From Acetobacteraceae bacterium (GTDB taxonomy: Bacteria > Pseudomonadota > Alphaproteobacteria > Acetobacterales > Acetobacteraceae), in the NCBI GenBank assembly GCA_030041375.1, contig JASHOA010000041.1, positions 1 through 56,704 of the forward strand: 56,704 nt of DNA, written 5' to 3'. Below the pieces are notes generated by a model. It worked only from the letters and a program-made list of their open reading frames with translations, was not told where the DNA came from and ran no database searches. Made by a program: the position numbers and the translations under genes. Below are positions 39,528 to 48,391 of the stretch, piece by piece. Each line of letters opens with the position of its first letter. Position 1 is the first letter of the stretch.

Positions 39528-39767
39528 CTACTCGGCGCCGGCCGCAATCCCGGCATTCACCTCCGCAATCGCATCCTGCACCAGGCTCATCGCTTTCGCC
39601 CGATGCCCGGCCTTGTCCGCTGCCGCCATATCGAGCTGGTTGTAGGCCCTGTTGAGGGCGGCACGCGCATTCACCATATGGCCCTGCACGGCAAACGCCG
39701 TGCCGGCCGCCAGCACGCCACCGATCAACGCACCGCCGATCACCAGCACAAACCGAACTCTGGACAT
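39528..39767 (-). CDS. Small exported helical protein of unknown function
   Basis: A 79-residue protein with a signal sequence (FVLVIGGALIGGVLAAGTAF, ending AVQG) and a helical mature part with MVNARAALNRAYNQLDMAAA followed by DKAGHRAKAMSLVQDAIAEV. The LxxAxxxL...DKxGHRxxAxxxxxxAIxxVxxGI pattern is common in small periplasmic proteins of unknown role in proteobacteria. Starts upstream (39827) are possible. It is monocistronic and convergent with the aldolase gene. Confidence 0.68.
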   Translation of the reverse strand: MSRVRFVLVIGGALIGGVLAAGTAFAVQGHMVNARAALNRAYNQLDMAAADKAGHRAKAMSLVQDAIAEVNAGIAAGAE

Positions 39768-39853
39768 TCTCACTTCACGCACGATCGAGTTCCTTTCACG
39801 TTTCGCATTGATACGCACAACACGCACTCCAGCCGCCCGGCCCTCTTACATCA

Positions 39854-39946
39854 CCAACCCTCTCCTTCTGGGGGATGGTGGCGCGCGGGCCCCAACGCAC
39901 GAGTGCGTTGGGTGCCCGATGCGCCGGGTGAGGGTGGCGCGCGGCC
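39854..39946. repeat. REP-like intergenic repeat with a 22-bp palindrome
   Basis: This segment has the CCCTCTCC...GGGTGAGGG framework seen again at 51827-51873 and 55946-56020. Such GC-rich repeats are frequent between alphaproteobacterial genes. Inside lies a perfect palindrome, CCCAACGCAC / GTGCGTTGGG, at 39891-39912 with a 2-bp centre. It directly follows the acetyl-CoA synthetase stop codon and may serve as transcript 3' end. Confidence 0.6.
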
Positions 39947-41983
39947 CTAAACCTTGGTCTGCTCGGCGAGCTTCCTCAACTCCGCCACCACTTCGGGATT
40001 CGCCAGCGTCGAGACGTCACCGGCATCCTTCCCGCTCGAGACCGCCGCCAGCACGCGTCGCATGATCTTGCCGGAGCGCGTCTTCGGCATGTCGGGAACG
40101 ATCCATACCTTGCGCGGCCGTGCGATCGGGCTGATCTCCGTGATCACCGCCTTGGCGATCTTCTCTTCCAGTTCGCGACTCGCCTTGATGCCGTGCTTCA
40201 GCGCCACGTACAGATCCGGCACCCGGCCCTTGACCTCGTCGGGCACCGGCACGACCGCCGCCTCGACAACTTCCGGCACGGTCAGCGCAGCGGACTCGAT
40301 TTCCTTCGTCCCCAACCGGTGCCCGGCGACATTGATCACATCGTCGATGCGCCCGAGAATCCGGTAGTACCCGTCCGGCGGCTGCATCGCGCCGTCACCG
40401 GCAAAATACGGCCAGTCGCGCCAGTCCGTGCTCCCCTTCTTCTTGTTGTAGCGCTCGTAGTACTGGCGGACGAACCGGTCCGGATCTCCCCACACGGTCT
40501 GGAAAATGCCGGGCCAGGGATTGCGGATGCAGATATTGCCGGCCCGGTTCGCCCCGCGCGGAATCTCGTTGCCGTCGTCGTCGTAAATCACCGGGTAGAT
40601 GCCCGGCAGGGCCGGGCCTGCGCTCCCCGGCTTCATCGGATTCAGCGCCGGAATGGTGCTGCAGAGGAAGCCGCCATTCTCGGTCTGCCACCAGGTATCG
40701 ACGATCACCGCCGCGCCCTTGCCGACGTGCTCGTAGTACCACCGCCACACCTCCGGCTCGACCGGCTCGCCGACCGTCGTCATGTGCTTGAACCGGAAAT
40801 TGTACTTCTGGGGCTCGTCGGGACCCGCGCGGCGCAGCGCGCGGATCGCGGTCGGCGACGTGTGAAAGATGTTGACGCCAAGCTCCTCGGCAATGCGCCA
40901 CGGCCGCCCGGGATCCGGATAGGTCGGCACGCCTTCGTAGATCACGCTCGAGGCACCCAGCGCCAACGGTCCGTACACGATATACGAATGCCCGGTGATC
41001 CAGCCGATATCCGCCATGCACCAATAGACATCCTCCGGATGGATGTCCTGGATGTTCTTCGAGGTCCATGTCACGTATGCGAGATAGCCTCCCGTGGAAT
41101 GCTGGCATCCCTTCGGCTTGCCGGTCGTTCCGCTGGTGTACATCAGGAACAGCGGCGCCTCCGCCGGCATGTGCTCCGGCTCGATGCGCGCCCCGCGATA
41201 GTGCTTCAGGGCATCGTTCACGATCACGTCGCGCCCTTCCACCAGCTTCTGCGGGCTCGAATACTTGCCCGGGTAGCGCTGCCAGATCAGCACCGTGTCA
41301 ACCTTGTATCCTTCCGCCGCCGCGTCCTTCACCGCGATGTCGGCTTTCTCCTTCTGGTCTTGCATCGTTCCGGAGCGGTAATAGCCATCCATCGTGATCA
41401 GCACCCGGCTGCCGGAATCGACGATCCGGTCCGCGCACGCCTTGCCGCTGAATCCGCTGAACACCTGGGAATGGATCACGCCGATCCGCGCGCATGCCAG
41501 CATGGTGATCGGCAGCTCCGGCACCATCGGCATGTGCAGCGTCACCCGGTCGCCGGTCTTGAGCCCGCACAAGTTGCGCAACAGCGCCGCCATCTCGTTC
41601 ACCCGCACGTAGAGCTCCTGGTAGGTCACGTGCTGCACGGGTTCGTGCTCGAGCTCCGGAACGAAGTGGATCGCCGCCTTGTTCCGGTACTTTTCCAGGT
41701 GCCGGTCAACGCAGTTGTACGATGCGTTGATCCGGCCGCCGACGAACCAGCGCCAGAATGGCGCGTTGCTGGTATCGAGCGTTTTCTCCCAGTATTTGAA
41801 CCAGGTCAGGAGGTCGGCAAATTCCTTGAAGCATTCCGGGAAATTGTCGACGCTGAAACGTTTGAAGATGTCCGGATCGGTCAGGTTGGCCTGCGCGATG
41901 AAGCTCGTCGAAGGCTGATAATAGCCCTCTTCCTGCCAATGTACGGCGATCTCGGCTTCGGAAAGATCAGTTTTCTGTTCCAT
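39947..41983 (-). CDS. acs: Acetate-CoA ligase (acetyl-CoA synthetase)
   Basis: A 678-residue ANL-superfamily enzyme that activates acetate to acetyl-CoA through acetyl-AMP in the cytoplasm. FLMYTSGTTGKPKGCQHSTG is the AMP-binding P-loop. VDTWWQTENGGFL carries the acetate-pocket WWQTE, YFAGDGAMQPPDGYYRILGR the hinge region and KTRSGKIMRR the C-terminal lysine, a possible acetylation site. VGGRINASYNCVDRHL is the typical N-terminal block. Length is normal for Acs (about 650). It would feed the TCA cycle whose gltA is also in this window. Confidence 0.95.
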   Translation of the reverse strand: MEQKTDLSEAEIAVHWQEEGYYQPSTSFIAQANLTDPDIFKRFSVDNFPECFKEFADLLTWFKYWEKTLDTSNAPFWRWFVGGRINASYNCVDRHLEKYRNKAAIHFVPELEHEPVQHVTYQELYVRVNEMAALLRNLCGLKTGDRVTLHMPMVPELPITMLACARIGVIHSQVFSGFSGKACADRIVDSGSRVLITMDGYYRSGTMQDQKEKADIAVKDAAAEGYKVDTVLIWQRYPGKYSSPQKLVEGRDVIVNDALKHYRGARIEPEHMPAEAPLFLMYTSGTTGKPKGCQHSTGGYLAYVTWTSKNIQDIHPEDVYWCMADIGWITGHSYIVYGPLALGASSVIYEGVPTYPDPGRPWRIAEELGVNIFHTSPTAIRALRRAGPDEPQKYNFRFKHMTTVGEPVEPEVWRWYYEHVGKGAAVIVDTWWQTENGGFLCSTIPALNPMKPGSAGPALPGIYPVIYDDDGNEIPRGANRAGNICIRNPWPGIFQTVWGDPDRFVRQYYERYNKKKGSTDWRDWPYFAGDGAMQPPDGYYRILGRIDDVINVAGHRLGTKEIESAALTVPEVVEAAVVPVPDEVKGRVPDLYVALKHGIKASRELEEKIAKAVITEISPIARPRKVWIVPDMPKTRSGKIMRRVLAAVSSGKDAGDVSTLANPEVVAELRKLAEQTKV

Positions 41984-42159
41984 TTCTTCCTCCGTGAACC
42001 GTGCCGGCTCCGCGGGATCCCCCTCCCGCCCGAGAGTGGCCCTTTCGCCCCATCTCCGCCGGCATCCTTATATTCGTGTCATTCGTGACCCGAAGCCCCA
42101 AGCCTCGTCAAGCCCCTGCCGGCCACAACCCCGCTATCCCGTCTCTCCGGGCAATCCTC

Positions 42160-42264
42160 TAGACCCGTGTCGGGCTGACTGTGCAGCCCGACACGGGTCT
42201 TGCGCTTTATTCGAGCCCGCGATTCACGCCCTCCGACGATTCCGCCTCGGGCGATCGCGGGCTA
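42160..42264 (-). repeat. 105-bp MITE, copy 3 (complete)
   Basis: Complete copy, bounded by CTAG at 42159-42162 and 42262-42265, in the opposite orientation to copy 1. The 50-bp palindromic part is identical to copy 1. The 40-bp part forms a 16-bp stem in which one pair is C-G where copy 1 has T-A, a compensatory change. The right TA is the stop codon (TAG) of the EVE-domain gene. Confidence 0.88.
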
Positions 42265-42675
42265 GAGCTTCAACCCGCCCATCCGGGCAAGTCGTTGCCA
42301 ATGCTGCCCACTCACCTCCAACACCGAAAGCCGTGACTGGCGCACCAGGGCGAAATCGACAAACGCCGGATCCGCCTTGATCGCCGACAGCGGCACCGGC
42401 TTCGGCAGCGCCGCGACCGCCCGCACATCCACCGCCACCCATCCGCCCTCGGCCGCAGTCGGGTCGGGGTAGGCCTCGCGCACCACCTCGACCACGCCCA
42501 CAATCTCTTTGCCGACATTGGAGTGATAGAAGAAGGCCCGATCGCCTTTGCGCATCGCCATCAGGTTGAGTTTCGCCGCATGGTTGCGCACACCCGTCCA
42601 GGGTTCGACACCGTTCTCGACCTGCTGGCGCCAACTGAACGCATCCGGCTCGGACTTCAGCAGCCAGTGTCGCAT
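42262..42675 (-). CDS. EVE domain-containing protein
   Basis: A 137-residue EVE-fold protein, a PUA-like domain that binds modified bases in DNA or RNA. It begins HWLLKSEPDAFSW, characteristic of the family, and contains WTGVRNHAAKLNLMAMRKGD and FFYHSNVGKEIVGVVEVVRE, the pocket strands. The TAG stop is the edge of MITE copy 3, so the last residues (GLKL) may have been set by that insertion. Standalone EVE proteins are widespread in proteobacteria; ligand here unknown. Confidence 0.9.
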   Translation of the reverse strand: MRHWLLKSEPDAFSWRQQVENGVEPWTGVRNHAAKLNLMAMRKGDRAFFYHSNVGKEIVGVVEVVREAYPDPTAAEGGWVAVDVRAVAALPKPVPLSAIKADPAFVDFALVRQSRLSVLEVSGQHWQRLARMGGLKL

Positions 42676-42769
42676 CGTCTCCCCTCCCCGCTCCGCCGCT
42701 CGCCCGACTCGCGAACCGGCTTGTCCTCCACGCCGCCGCTTTCATCGGCCCCGCCCGTCTGCCGGCCGG

Positions 42770-43552
42770 TCATTCCGTGCGACGCGCATCCGGCGCCGCC
42801 GGCTTCAGCACCTTCAGCATCTGCGCGAGATCCATCGGAAACGGGAAGACGATCGTCGAACTCTTCTCCCCGGCGATGTTGAACAGTGTGCCGAGATAGC
42901 GAAGCTGCATCGCCTCAGGCACCGGGGCCAGGATGCGCGCGGCCTCCAGGAGCTTCTGCGCCGCCTGCTCTTCTCCCACCGCATTGATCACCTTGGCGCG
43001 CCTTTCCCGCTCCGCCTCCGCCTGGCGGGCGATGGCACGCACCATGCTTTCATCGAGATCGATCCGCTTGATCTCGACATTGGAGACCTTGATCCCCCAC
43101 GCATCGGTCTGCTTGTCGAGCACTTCCTGGATGTCCGTGTTGAGCTTGTCGCGCTCCGCCAGCATCTCGTCGAGATCGTGCTTGCCGAGAATCGAACGCA
43201 GCGTCGTCTGCGAAAGCTGGCTTGTCGCCTCGATGAAATCCTTGACCTGGATCACCGCGCGCTCCGCATCGACAACCCGGAAATAGATGACGGCGGTCAC
43301 CCTGACGGAAACATTGTCGTGTGAAATCACGTCCTGCGGCGGCACCTCGGCGACGATGATGCGAAGATCGACCCGCACGACCTGCTGCACCCAGGGGATG
43401 ATCAGCACCAGCCCCGGTCCCTTGGTGGCGGTATAGCGGCCGAAGGTGAATATGATGCCGCGCTCGTATTCGCGAAAAATGCGCACGGCGGCGCTGAACA
43501 GAAAGATCGCCACGATCACGATGACGGCGATGGCGACGAGCGCAGGGATCAT
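42770..43552 (-). CDS. Slipin (SPFH/stomatin-like membrane protein)
   Basis: A 260-residue stomatin-family protein with one N-terminal membrane helix (ALVAIAVIVIVAIFLFSAAV) and an SPFH domain (FREYERGIIFTFGRYTATKG, VRVTAVIYFRVVDAERAVIQ, SQTTLRSILGKHDLDEML). A C-terminal coiled-coil follows (EAERERRAKVINAVGEEQAA). It forms membrane scaffolds and partners with the NfeD protease-like protein. The gene overlaps the upstream nfeD by 4 bp, the conserved slipin-NfeD arrangement. Confidence 0.93.
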   Translation of the reverse strand: MIPALVAIAVIVIVAIFLFSAAVRIFREYERGIIFTFGRYTATKGPGLVLIIPWVQQVVRVDLRIIVAEVPPQDVISHDNVSVRVTAVIYFRVVDAERAVIQVKDFIEATSQLSQTTLRSILGKHDLDEMLAERDKLNTDIQEVLDKQTDAWGIKVSNVEIKRIDLDESMVRAIARQAEAERERRAKVINAVGEEQAAQKLLEAARILAPVPEAMQLRYLGTLFNIAGEKSSTIVFPFPMDLAQMLKVLKPAAPDARRTE

Positions 43553-44925
43553 GGCTTCTCCTTCCTGTCGCGGCCTTCTCCGGAGCCGCCCGGCGCGACC
43601 ACGAGCACGAGATTCTCGCGCCCTTCCACCGTGACCGCATCACCGGCCGCGAAAGCCGCCGCGCCGCGTGCCTGCCACACCTCGCCCGCGACCCTGACCG
43701 TGCCCTTCATCCCCTGCCAGGAGATCACCCTGGCCTCGGCGCCGATCAGCGCCTCCCCGCCGGTCACCACCGGGCGCCGCCGCGCCCGGAGCAGCATGGC
43801 CAGCGCCAGCAGGAAGAAGGCGGCGCTGGCGACGGTCGCGGCCAGCACTGTCGCCACCGGCAACCCGAAACCCGGCATCCCGCCTCGGAACATCAGGACC
43901 GAACCGATCCCGAAGGCAATCACTCCGCCCACTCCGATGACGCCGAATGCGCCGATGACGGCCTCTGCCACCATCATGCCGATTCCCACCAGGACAAGCC
44001 CCACGCCCGCGTAATCGATCGGCAGCAGGTCAAGACCGAACAGCGCCACGATCAGGCTGATCGCCCCGATCGTCCCCGGCAGCACCGCCCCCGGGCTCAT
44101 CAACTCGAAGATCAGTCCGTAGGCGCCGAGCAGCATCAGGAGATAGGCCACCGAGGGGTCGGTGATGATGGAAAGGAAGCGCGTGCGCCAGCCGGGCTGA
44201 ATGGGCACCAACTGCAGTCCGGCGGTCGCCAGCATCTCGGACTTGCCGTCCACCTTGACGATCCGCCCGTCGATCTTGAGCAGCAGGTCCGGCACGTCGT
44301 CGGCGATGACATCGATGACATGGAGCTTGAGCGCCTCGGCCGCCGACAGGCTCGCCGCCCCGCGAACCGCCTCGACCGCCCACTCTTCATTGCGGCCATT
44401 CAACTCCGCGAGGCTCCGGATATAGGCCATCGCGTCATTGAGCATCTTTCGCGCCTCGGTGCTCGCGGGCTCGCCCGGCTCCTTCCTCGCCGTTCCATTG
44501 CCCCTGCCCGGCAGGCCGCCGATCGCAATCGGCGTCGCCGCCCCGAGATTGGTCCCGGGCGCCATCGCCGCGATCGGGCAGGCATAGGCGATGTAGGTGC
44601 CGGCGCTGGCAGCCCGCGCCCCGCTCGGTGCCACATACGCCACCACCGGAACCGGTGAGGCGAGGATAGCGCGAATGATCGCCCGCATGGAGGTGTCGAG
44701 ACCGCCCGGCGTGTCCATCCTGAGCACGATCACGGCCGTATCGGCCGGCTTCGCCGCCGCAATGCCGCGCACCGCGTAATCCGCGCTCGCCGGATCGATC
44801 GCGCCATCGATCGTCAGCACCACCGCCTGCCGCGGCCCCGCCGCCCGCGCATCGCCCTGGCCAGGTCCGCCAAAAGCGACGGCGATCGCAACGATACCGG
44901 CCAGCCACGCGAGCCGGCCGCGCAT
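43549..44925 (-). CDS. NfeD-type membrane serine protease (ClpP-like domain plus NfeD)
   Basis: A 458-residue protein. A signal sequence (LAGIVAIAVAFG) is followed by a ClpP-like protease domain with VLRMDTPGGLDTSMRAIIRA and YVAPSGARAASAGTYIAYAC. The catalytic Ser is probably in the SAGTY context and the Lys further on. Several membrane helices (YLLMLLGAYGLIFELMSPGA, LVLVGIGMMVAEAVIGAFGV) and a C-terminal NfeD OB-fold (VRVAGEVWQARGAA, ENLVLVVA) complete it. It cleaves stomatin-type partners. The open frame upstream to 45729 is ignored; ATG 44925 precedes the signal sequence. Confidence 0.9.
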   Translation of the reverse strand: MRGRLAWLAGIVAIAVAFGGPGQGDARAAGPRQAVVLTIDGAIDPASADYAVRGIAAAKPADTAVIVLRMDTPGGLDTSMRAIIRAILASPVPVVAYVAPSGARAASAGTYIAYACPIAAMAPGTNLGAATPIAIGGLPGRGNGTARKEPGEPASTEARKMLNDAMAYIRSLAELNGRNEEWAVEAVRGAASLSAAEALKLHVIDVIADDVPDLLLKIDGRIVKVDGKSEMLATAGLQLVPIQPGWRTRFLSIITDPSVAYLLMLLGAYGLIFELMSPGAVLPGTIGAISLIVALFGLDLLPIDYAGVGLVLVGIGMMVAEAVIGAFGVIGVGGVIAFGIGSVLMFRGGMPGFGLPVATVLAATVASAAFFLLALAMLLRARRRPVVTGGEALIGAEARVISWQGMKGTVRVAGEVWQARGAAAFAAGDAVTVEGRENLVLVVAPGGSGEGRDRKEKP

Positions 44926-45204
44926 CCGTCCGGCCGCTCTGCCCGCTTCCGCTCCGTCGCGCCATCCCCGCCTCTGGCCCGGGCTGTCGCGGCGATCGGT
45001 GCGGAGCACATCTCTCCCGCCGCCCGCCATCTGCCGGGCGCAGTGCGCGCCTTGACGTTTCAGTACGCCAACACTCCCCCGCCGGGACAGCCGGACCGCC
45101 CGATCGCCCAGGTTGGTGAACAAATCGCTCCGCCAATGGTCTCCATTTAACGATCTATTACCACAGGTCTTGCGGAAGACGTAGAATGCGTCGCAGGAGA
45201 CCCG
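44926..45204. other. Divergent intergenic region, no feature assigned
   Basis: This 279-bp gap separates the divergent nfeD and gloA genes and must hold both promoters. The segment 45140-45180 is locally AT-richer (TTTAACGATCTATTACCACA) and is the likeliest promoter zone for gloA. No clear palindrome or RNA gene is seen. Confidence 0.3.
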
Positions 45205-45603
45205 ATGGCCAAGTTGATCCATACCATGATCCGGGTGCGGGACCTTGAGCCGTCGCTGCAATTCTACCGTGACGCGTTCGGCCTGGAAGTCTTGCATCAG
45301 CTCGATTTTCCGGATTTTTCCTTGGCCTACCTGGGCAACGCCGAGACCGGTGCGGAACTGGAGCTGACCTGGAACCGGGATCGTAACCAGCCTTATACCC
45401 ACGGGGATGGATACGGCCACGTAGCCTTCTCCGTTGACGACGCCACCGCCACCCGCCACCGCCTCAGCGAACTCGGCCTGGCGCCGAAAGACATCCGCGA
45501 ATTCCGCACCGACCAGGGCGCGCTGATCGCCCGTTACTTCTTCGTCGAAGACCCCGACGGCTACAAGATCGAGGTCCTCGAACGCCACGGTCACTACAAG
45601 TAA
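45205..45603 (+). CDS. gloA: Lactoylglutathione lyase (glyoxalase I)-like
   Basis: A 132-residue VOC-fold enzyme. KLIHTMIRVRDLEPSLQFYR contains the first metal-ligand His, ELELTWNRDRNQPYTHGDGY the Glu and the substrate segment ELTxN, GHVAFSVDDAT the second His, and DPDGYKIEVLER the last Glu. This set matches Ni/Zn-dependent GloA, which converts the methylglyoxal-glutathione hemithioacetal to S-lactoylglutathione. Length is typical (about 135). AGGAGA precedes the ATG. Confidence 0.88.
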   Translation: MAKLIHTMIRVRDLEPSLQFYRDAFGLEVLHQLDFPDFSLAYLGNAETGAELELTWNRDRNQPYTHGDGYGHVAFSVDDATATRHRLSELGLAPKDIREFRTDQGALIARYFFVEDPDGYKIEVLERHGHYK

Positions 45604-45662
45604 CGCCCAATGGAATGCCCACGGGGCCGCGTCTCGGCGGTCCCAGGAGGAGGAAACGAAAG

Positions 45663-46277
45663 ATGCCAGCCAACGCCCGCTCCGTCCCGTCGATAAGGCC
45701 GCCGAATGCCGCACCGGCGTCCTCTCCACTGAGCGCGCCCACCCGGCGCGAACTGCTCAAGAGCACGGGGTTGCTCACCGGCACGCTCGCCTTGTCATCG
45801 GCACTCGCGGGGCTCGCGCCGAGCCGTGCCTGGGCGCTCGATCTCGGCACCTTCTCCTCGCACCAGGGTGCCGTCATCCTCGCCTTCTCGCGGCATCTCT
45901 ATCCGCATCCCACGCTCGACGACGCCGTTTACGCGCTGGTGGTCAAGGACCTCGACAGCCAGGCCGCCAGCGACCATGCCGTGCAGCAGATCGTGCTCTC
46001 GGGTGTGCGCCAACTCGACCAGGTCGGCGGCGGCGACTGGCTGAAGCGCCCGCCTGCACTGCAGTTGGTCGATGTCGAATCGATGCAGGGCACTCCGTTC
46101 TTCGTCACCGTCCGCTCGACCGCCGTGGTCGCGCTCTACAACAACGACATGGCCTTCGCTCACTTCGGCTATGGCGGCCAGGACGGTCACCTCGGCTATC
46201 TGCACAAGGGTTTCAACGACCTGACGTGGCTGCCCGAGCCGCCCGACGCGGCCAGCGGGCCGATCCCCCCAAACTGA
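45663..46277 (+). CDS. Gluconate 2-dehydrogenase subunit 3-like (small subunit), Tat-exported
   Basis: A 204-residue protein with a twin-arginine signal, PTRRELLKSTGLLTGTLALS, and cleavage after a region ending RAWA. The mature region has FSRHLYPHPTLDDAVYALVV and MAFAHFGYGGQDGHLGYLHK, as in gluconate/sugar dehydrogenase small subunits. Its likely job is to chaperone and carry the co-folded GMC subunit to the periplasm. AGGAGGAGG precedes the ATG. It lies 64 bp upstream of the large-subunit gene. Confidence 0.8.
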   Translation: MPANARSVPSIRPPNAAPASSPLSAPTRRELLKSTGLLTGTLALSSALAGLAPSRAWALDLGTFSSHQGAVILAFSRHLYPHPTLDDAVYALVVKDLDSQAASDHAVQQIVLSGVRQLDQVGGGDWLKRPPALQLVDVESMQGTPFFVTVRSTAVVALYNNDMAFAHFGYGGQDGHLGYLHKGFNDLTWLPEPPDAASGPIPPN

Positions 46278-46341
46278 ACCGAACGAAACTGAACCGAACG
46301 CTCCTGGTCCTGGACCGGCAATCTGCCGACGGAGGAAAGTC

Positions 46342-47928
46342 ATGGCCGTACAAGGCAACAAGATACAATTTGCGAACGACGATGCAGACGTCGTGGTCGT
46401 CATCGGATCCGGCGCCGGCGGCGGCACGCTGGCGGGCGAGCTGGCCAAGAAGGGCATCGACGTGGTGCTGCTCGAAGCCGGCAAATTGACCCCGAACAGC
46501 GCCTTCCTGCCCGACGAATGGGCCTCGTTCAAACAACTGGCCTGGCAGGACAAACGCACCGCCTCGGGCACCTGGCAGGTCGCGCGCGATTTCCCCACCC
46601 TCCCGGCCTGGATCTGCAAGACCGTCGGCGGCACCTCGGTGCACTGGGCGGGGGCGGCGCTGCGCATCCAGCCCCACGAGTTCAAGACGCTCACCACCTA
46701 CGGCAACCTGCCAGGCACCAACCTCCTCGACTGGCCGCTGACGCGCGCGGAGATGGATCCCTACTACGACCGCGCCGAGGACAAGATGGGCGTCACCCGC
46801 ACGCATGGCACGCCCGGCCTGCCTGGCAACAATAACTTCAAGGTCATGTATGCCGGCGCGACCAAGCTCGGCTACCAGCAGTGCAGCACCGGCCACATGG
46901 CCATCAACAGCGTGGTACGTGACGGCCGCACCCATTGCATGCAACGCGGCTTCTGCTTTCAGGGTTGCTTCTTCGGCGCCAAATGGTCATCCCTCTACAC
47001 CGAGATTCCCCAGGGCCAGGCCACAGGCCACATGGAGCTGCGGCCGGAATCGCAGGTCGTCCGCATCGAGCACGACCGGCAGGGCAAAGTCACCGGCGTG
47101 CTCTATTACGACGCCGGCGGGCGGCTCATGCGTCAGAAGGCGCGCCTGGTCGCACTCGCCTGCAACTCGCTCGAATCGCCGCGCCTCCTGCTCAACTCGG
47201 AATCGGCGATGTTCCCCGACGGCCTCGCCAACTCATCCGGCCAGGTCGGACGCAATTACATGCGTCATACCACCGCCTCGGTGTTCGCCTCCTTCGCCGA
47301 CAAGGTCGAGATGTTCAAGGGCACCACGATGGCCGGCATCATCAGCGATGAATCGGCATTCGATCCCAAGCGCGGCTTCGTCGGCGGCTACCACATGGAA
47401 ACCATCTCGCTCGGCCTGCCGTTCTATACCTCGTTCCTCAAGCCGGGCGCCTGGGGAGCCGATTTCGCCAAGGCAATCGACGCTTACGCATACACCGCGG
47501 GCCTCTGGGTCGTCGGCGAGGACATGCCCCGCGAAACCAACCGCATCACCCTCAACCAGGATGTCAAGGATCAGTTCGGAATCCCGGTCGCCGATGTCCA
47601 CGTGGACGATCACCCCAACGATGTCGCCATGCGCGAGCACGGTTTCCGGCAAGGGGCGGCGGTTTATCTGGCCGCCGGCGCCAAACAAACCTACCTGGTT
47701 CCCCCCTACCCCTCGACCCACAACCTCGGCACCAACCGGATGAGCGAGCGGCCGGCCGATGGTGTCTGCAACAAGCACGGCCAGAGCCACGACATCCCCA
47801 ACCTGTTCATCTCCGACGGCAGCCAGTTCACCACCGGCGCCGCCGAAAACCCGACCCTGACGATCGTCACGCTGGCGCTTCGCCAGGCCGATTACATCGC
47901 CGGGCAGATGGGCCAGCACGCGATCTGA
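46342..47928 (+). CDS. GMC family dehydrogenase large subunit (gluconate/sorbitol/glucose dehydrogenase-like)
   Basis: A 528-residue FAD enzyme. VVVIGSGAGGGTLAGELAKK is the dinucleotide loop, VGGTSVHWAGAALR the FAD-anchoring region, HNLGTNRMS the catalytic-base region and GAAENPTLTIVTLAL the closing motif. Cysteines 199, 205 and 209 (CMQRGFCFQGC) sit where the FAD-glucose dehydrogenase alpha subunit binds a 3Fe-4S cluster, so a cluster is plausible. There is no signal peptide; export should depend on the Tat-carrying small subunit upstream. The usual third, multiheme cytochrome subunit is not encoded next to it. Substrate uncertain. Confidence 0.85.
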   Translation: MAVQGNKIQFANDDADVVVVIGSGAGGGTLAGELAKKGIDVVLLEAGKLTPNSAFLPDEWASFKQLAWQDKRTASGTWQVARDFPTLPAWICKTVGGTSVHWAGAALRIQPHEFKTLTTYGNLPGTNLLDWPLTRAEMDPYYDRAEDKMGVTRTHGTPGLPGNNNFKVMYAGATKLGYQQCSTGHMAINSVVRDGRTHCMQRGFCFQGCFFGAKWSSLYTEIPQGQATGHMELRPESQVVRIEHDRQGKVTGVLYYDAGGRLMRQKARLVALACNSLESPRLLLNSESAMFPDGLANSSGQVGRNYMRHTTASVFASFADKVEMFKGTTMAGIISDESAFDPKRGFVGGYHMETISLGLPFYTSFLKPGAWGADFAKAIDAYAYTAGLWVVGEDMPRETNRITLNQDVKDQFGIPVADVHVDDHPNDVAMREHGFRQGAAVYLAAGAKQTYLVPPYPSTHNLGTNRMSERPADGVCNKHGQSHDIPNLFISDGSQFTTGAAENPTLTIVTLALRQADYIAGQMGQHAI

Positions 47929-47981
47929 GGCCGGCCGGCTCGGAACCCGATGGAGAATCGCCCAAGCGGGCAGGATGAGAC

Positions 47982-48305
47982 ATGTGCGGCATCTACACCA
48001 ACACCGACCCGATCCTCTACGAGTCGCGCACCCGCGCGCTGCGCATCCACGGCGTCATCACCACGGTCAGGCTGGAGAACCTGTTCTGGAACGTGCTCCA
48101 GGAGATCGCCGAGCGGGAAGCCATGACAACCAACCAGTTCATCGCCACGCTGCACGACGAACTCACCGAACTCCGCGGCGAAAGCGGGAATTTTGCTTCA
48201 TTCCTGCGGGTATGCTGCCTGCGCTATCTGACCATGCACGAAAGCAAGGCTCTCCAGCCGCCAATCAATCGCCCGCAACCCGCTCTGCTCAAGGCGGTGC
48301 AGTAG
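47982..48305 (+). CDS. Ribbon-helix-helix domain protein (RHH_4)
   Basis: A 107-residue protein with a DNA-binding-like RHH fold. YESRTRALRIHGVITTVRLE, then NLFWNVLQEIAEREAMTTNQ, and NFASFLRVCCLRYL match a widespread proteobacterial family. Such proteins are presumed transcription factors or nucleoid-associated, without known targets. It lies between the dehydrogenase genes and the ccm operon and may regulate either. Confidence 0.85.
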   Translation: MCGIYTNTDPILYESRTRALRIHGVITTVRLENLFWNVLQEIAEREAMTTNQFIATLHDELTELRGESGNFASFLRVCCLRYLTMHESKALQPPINRPQPALLKAVQ

Positions 48306-48391
48306 TCTCCTGCCCCCAAGGCCGCGCCTCACTCTGGTTTGCCCCCGCACGCAGGCTTCAAATCGGCAAAGGCAAGGCATAAACTCGGGCC

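Noticed and set aside
45205-45729. Long minus-strand extension of the NfeD frame to 45729
   Set aside because: Overlaps the plus-strand glyoxalase I gene; the NfeD signal sequence begins at 44925.
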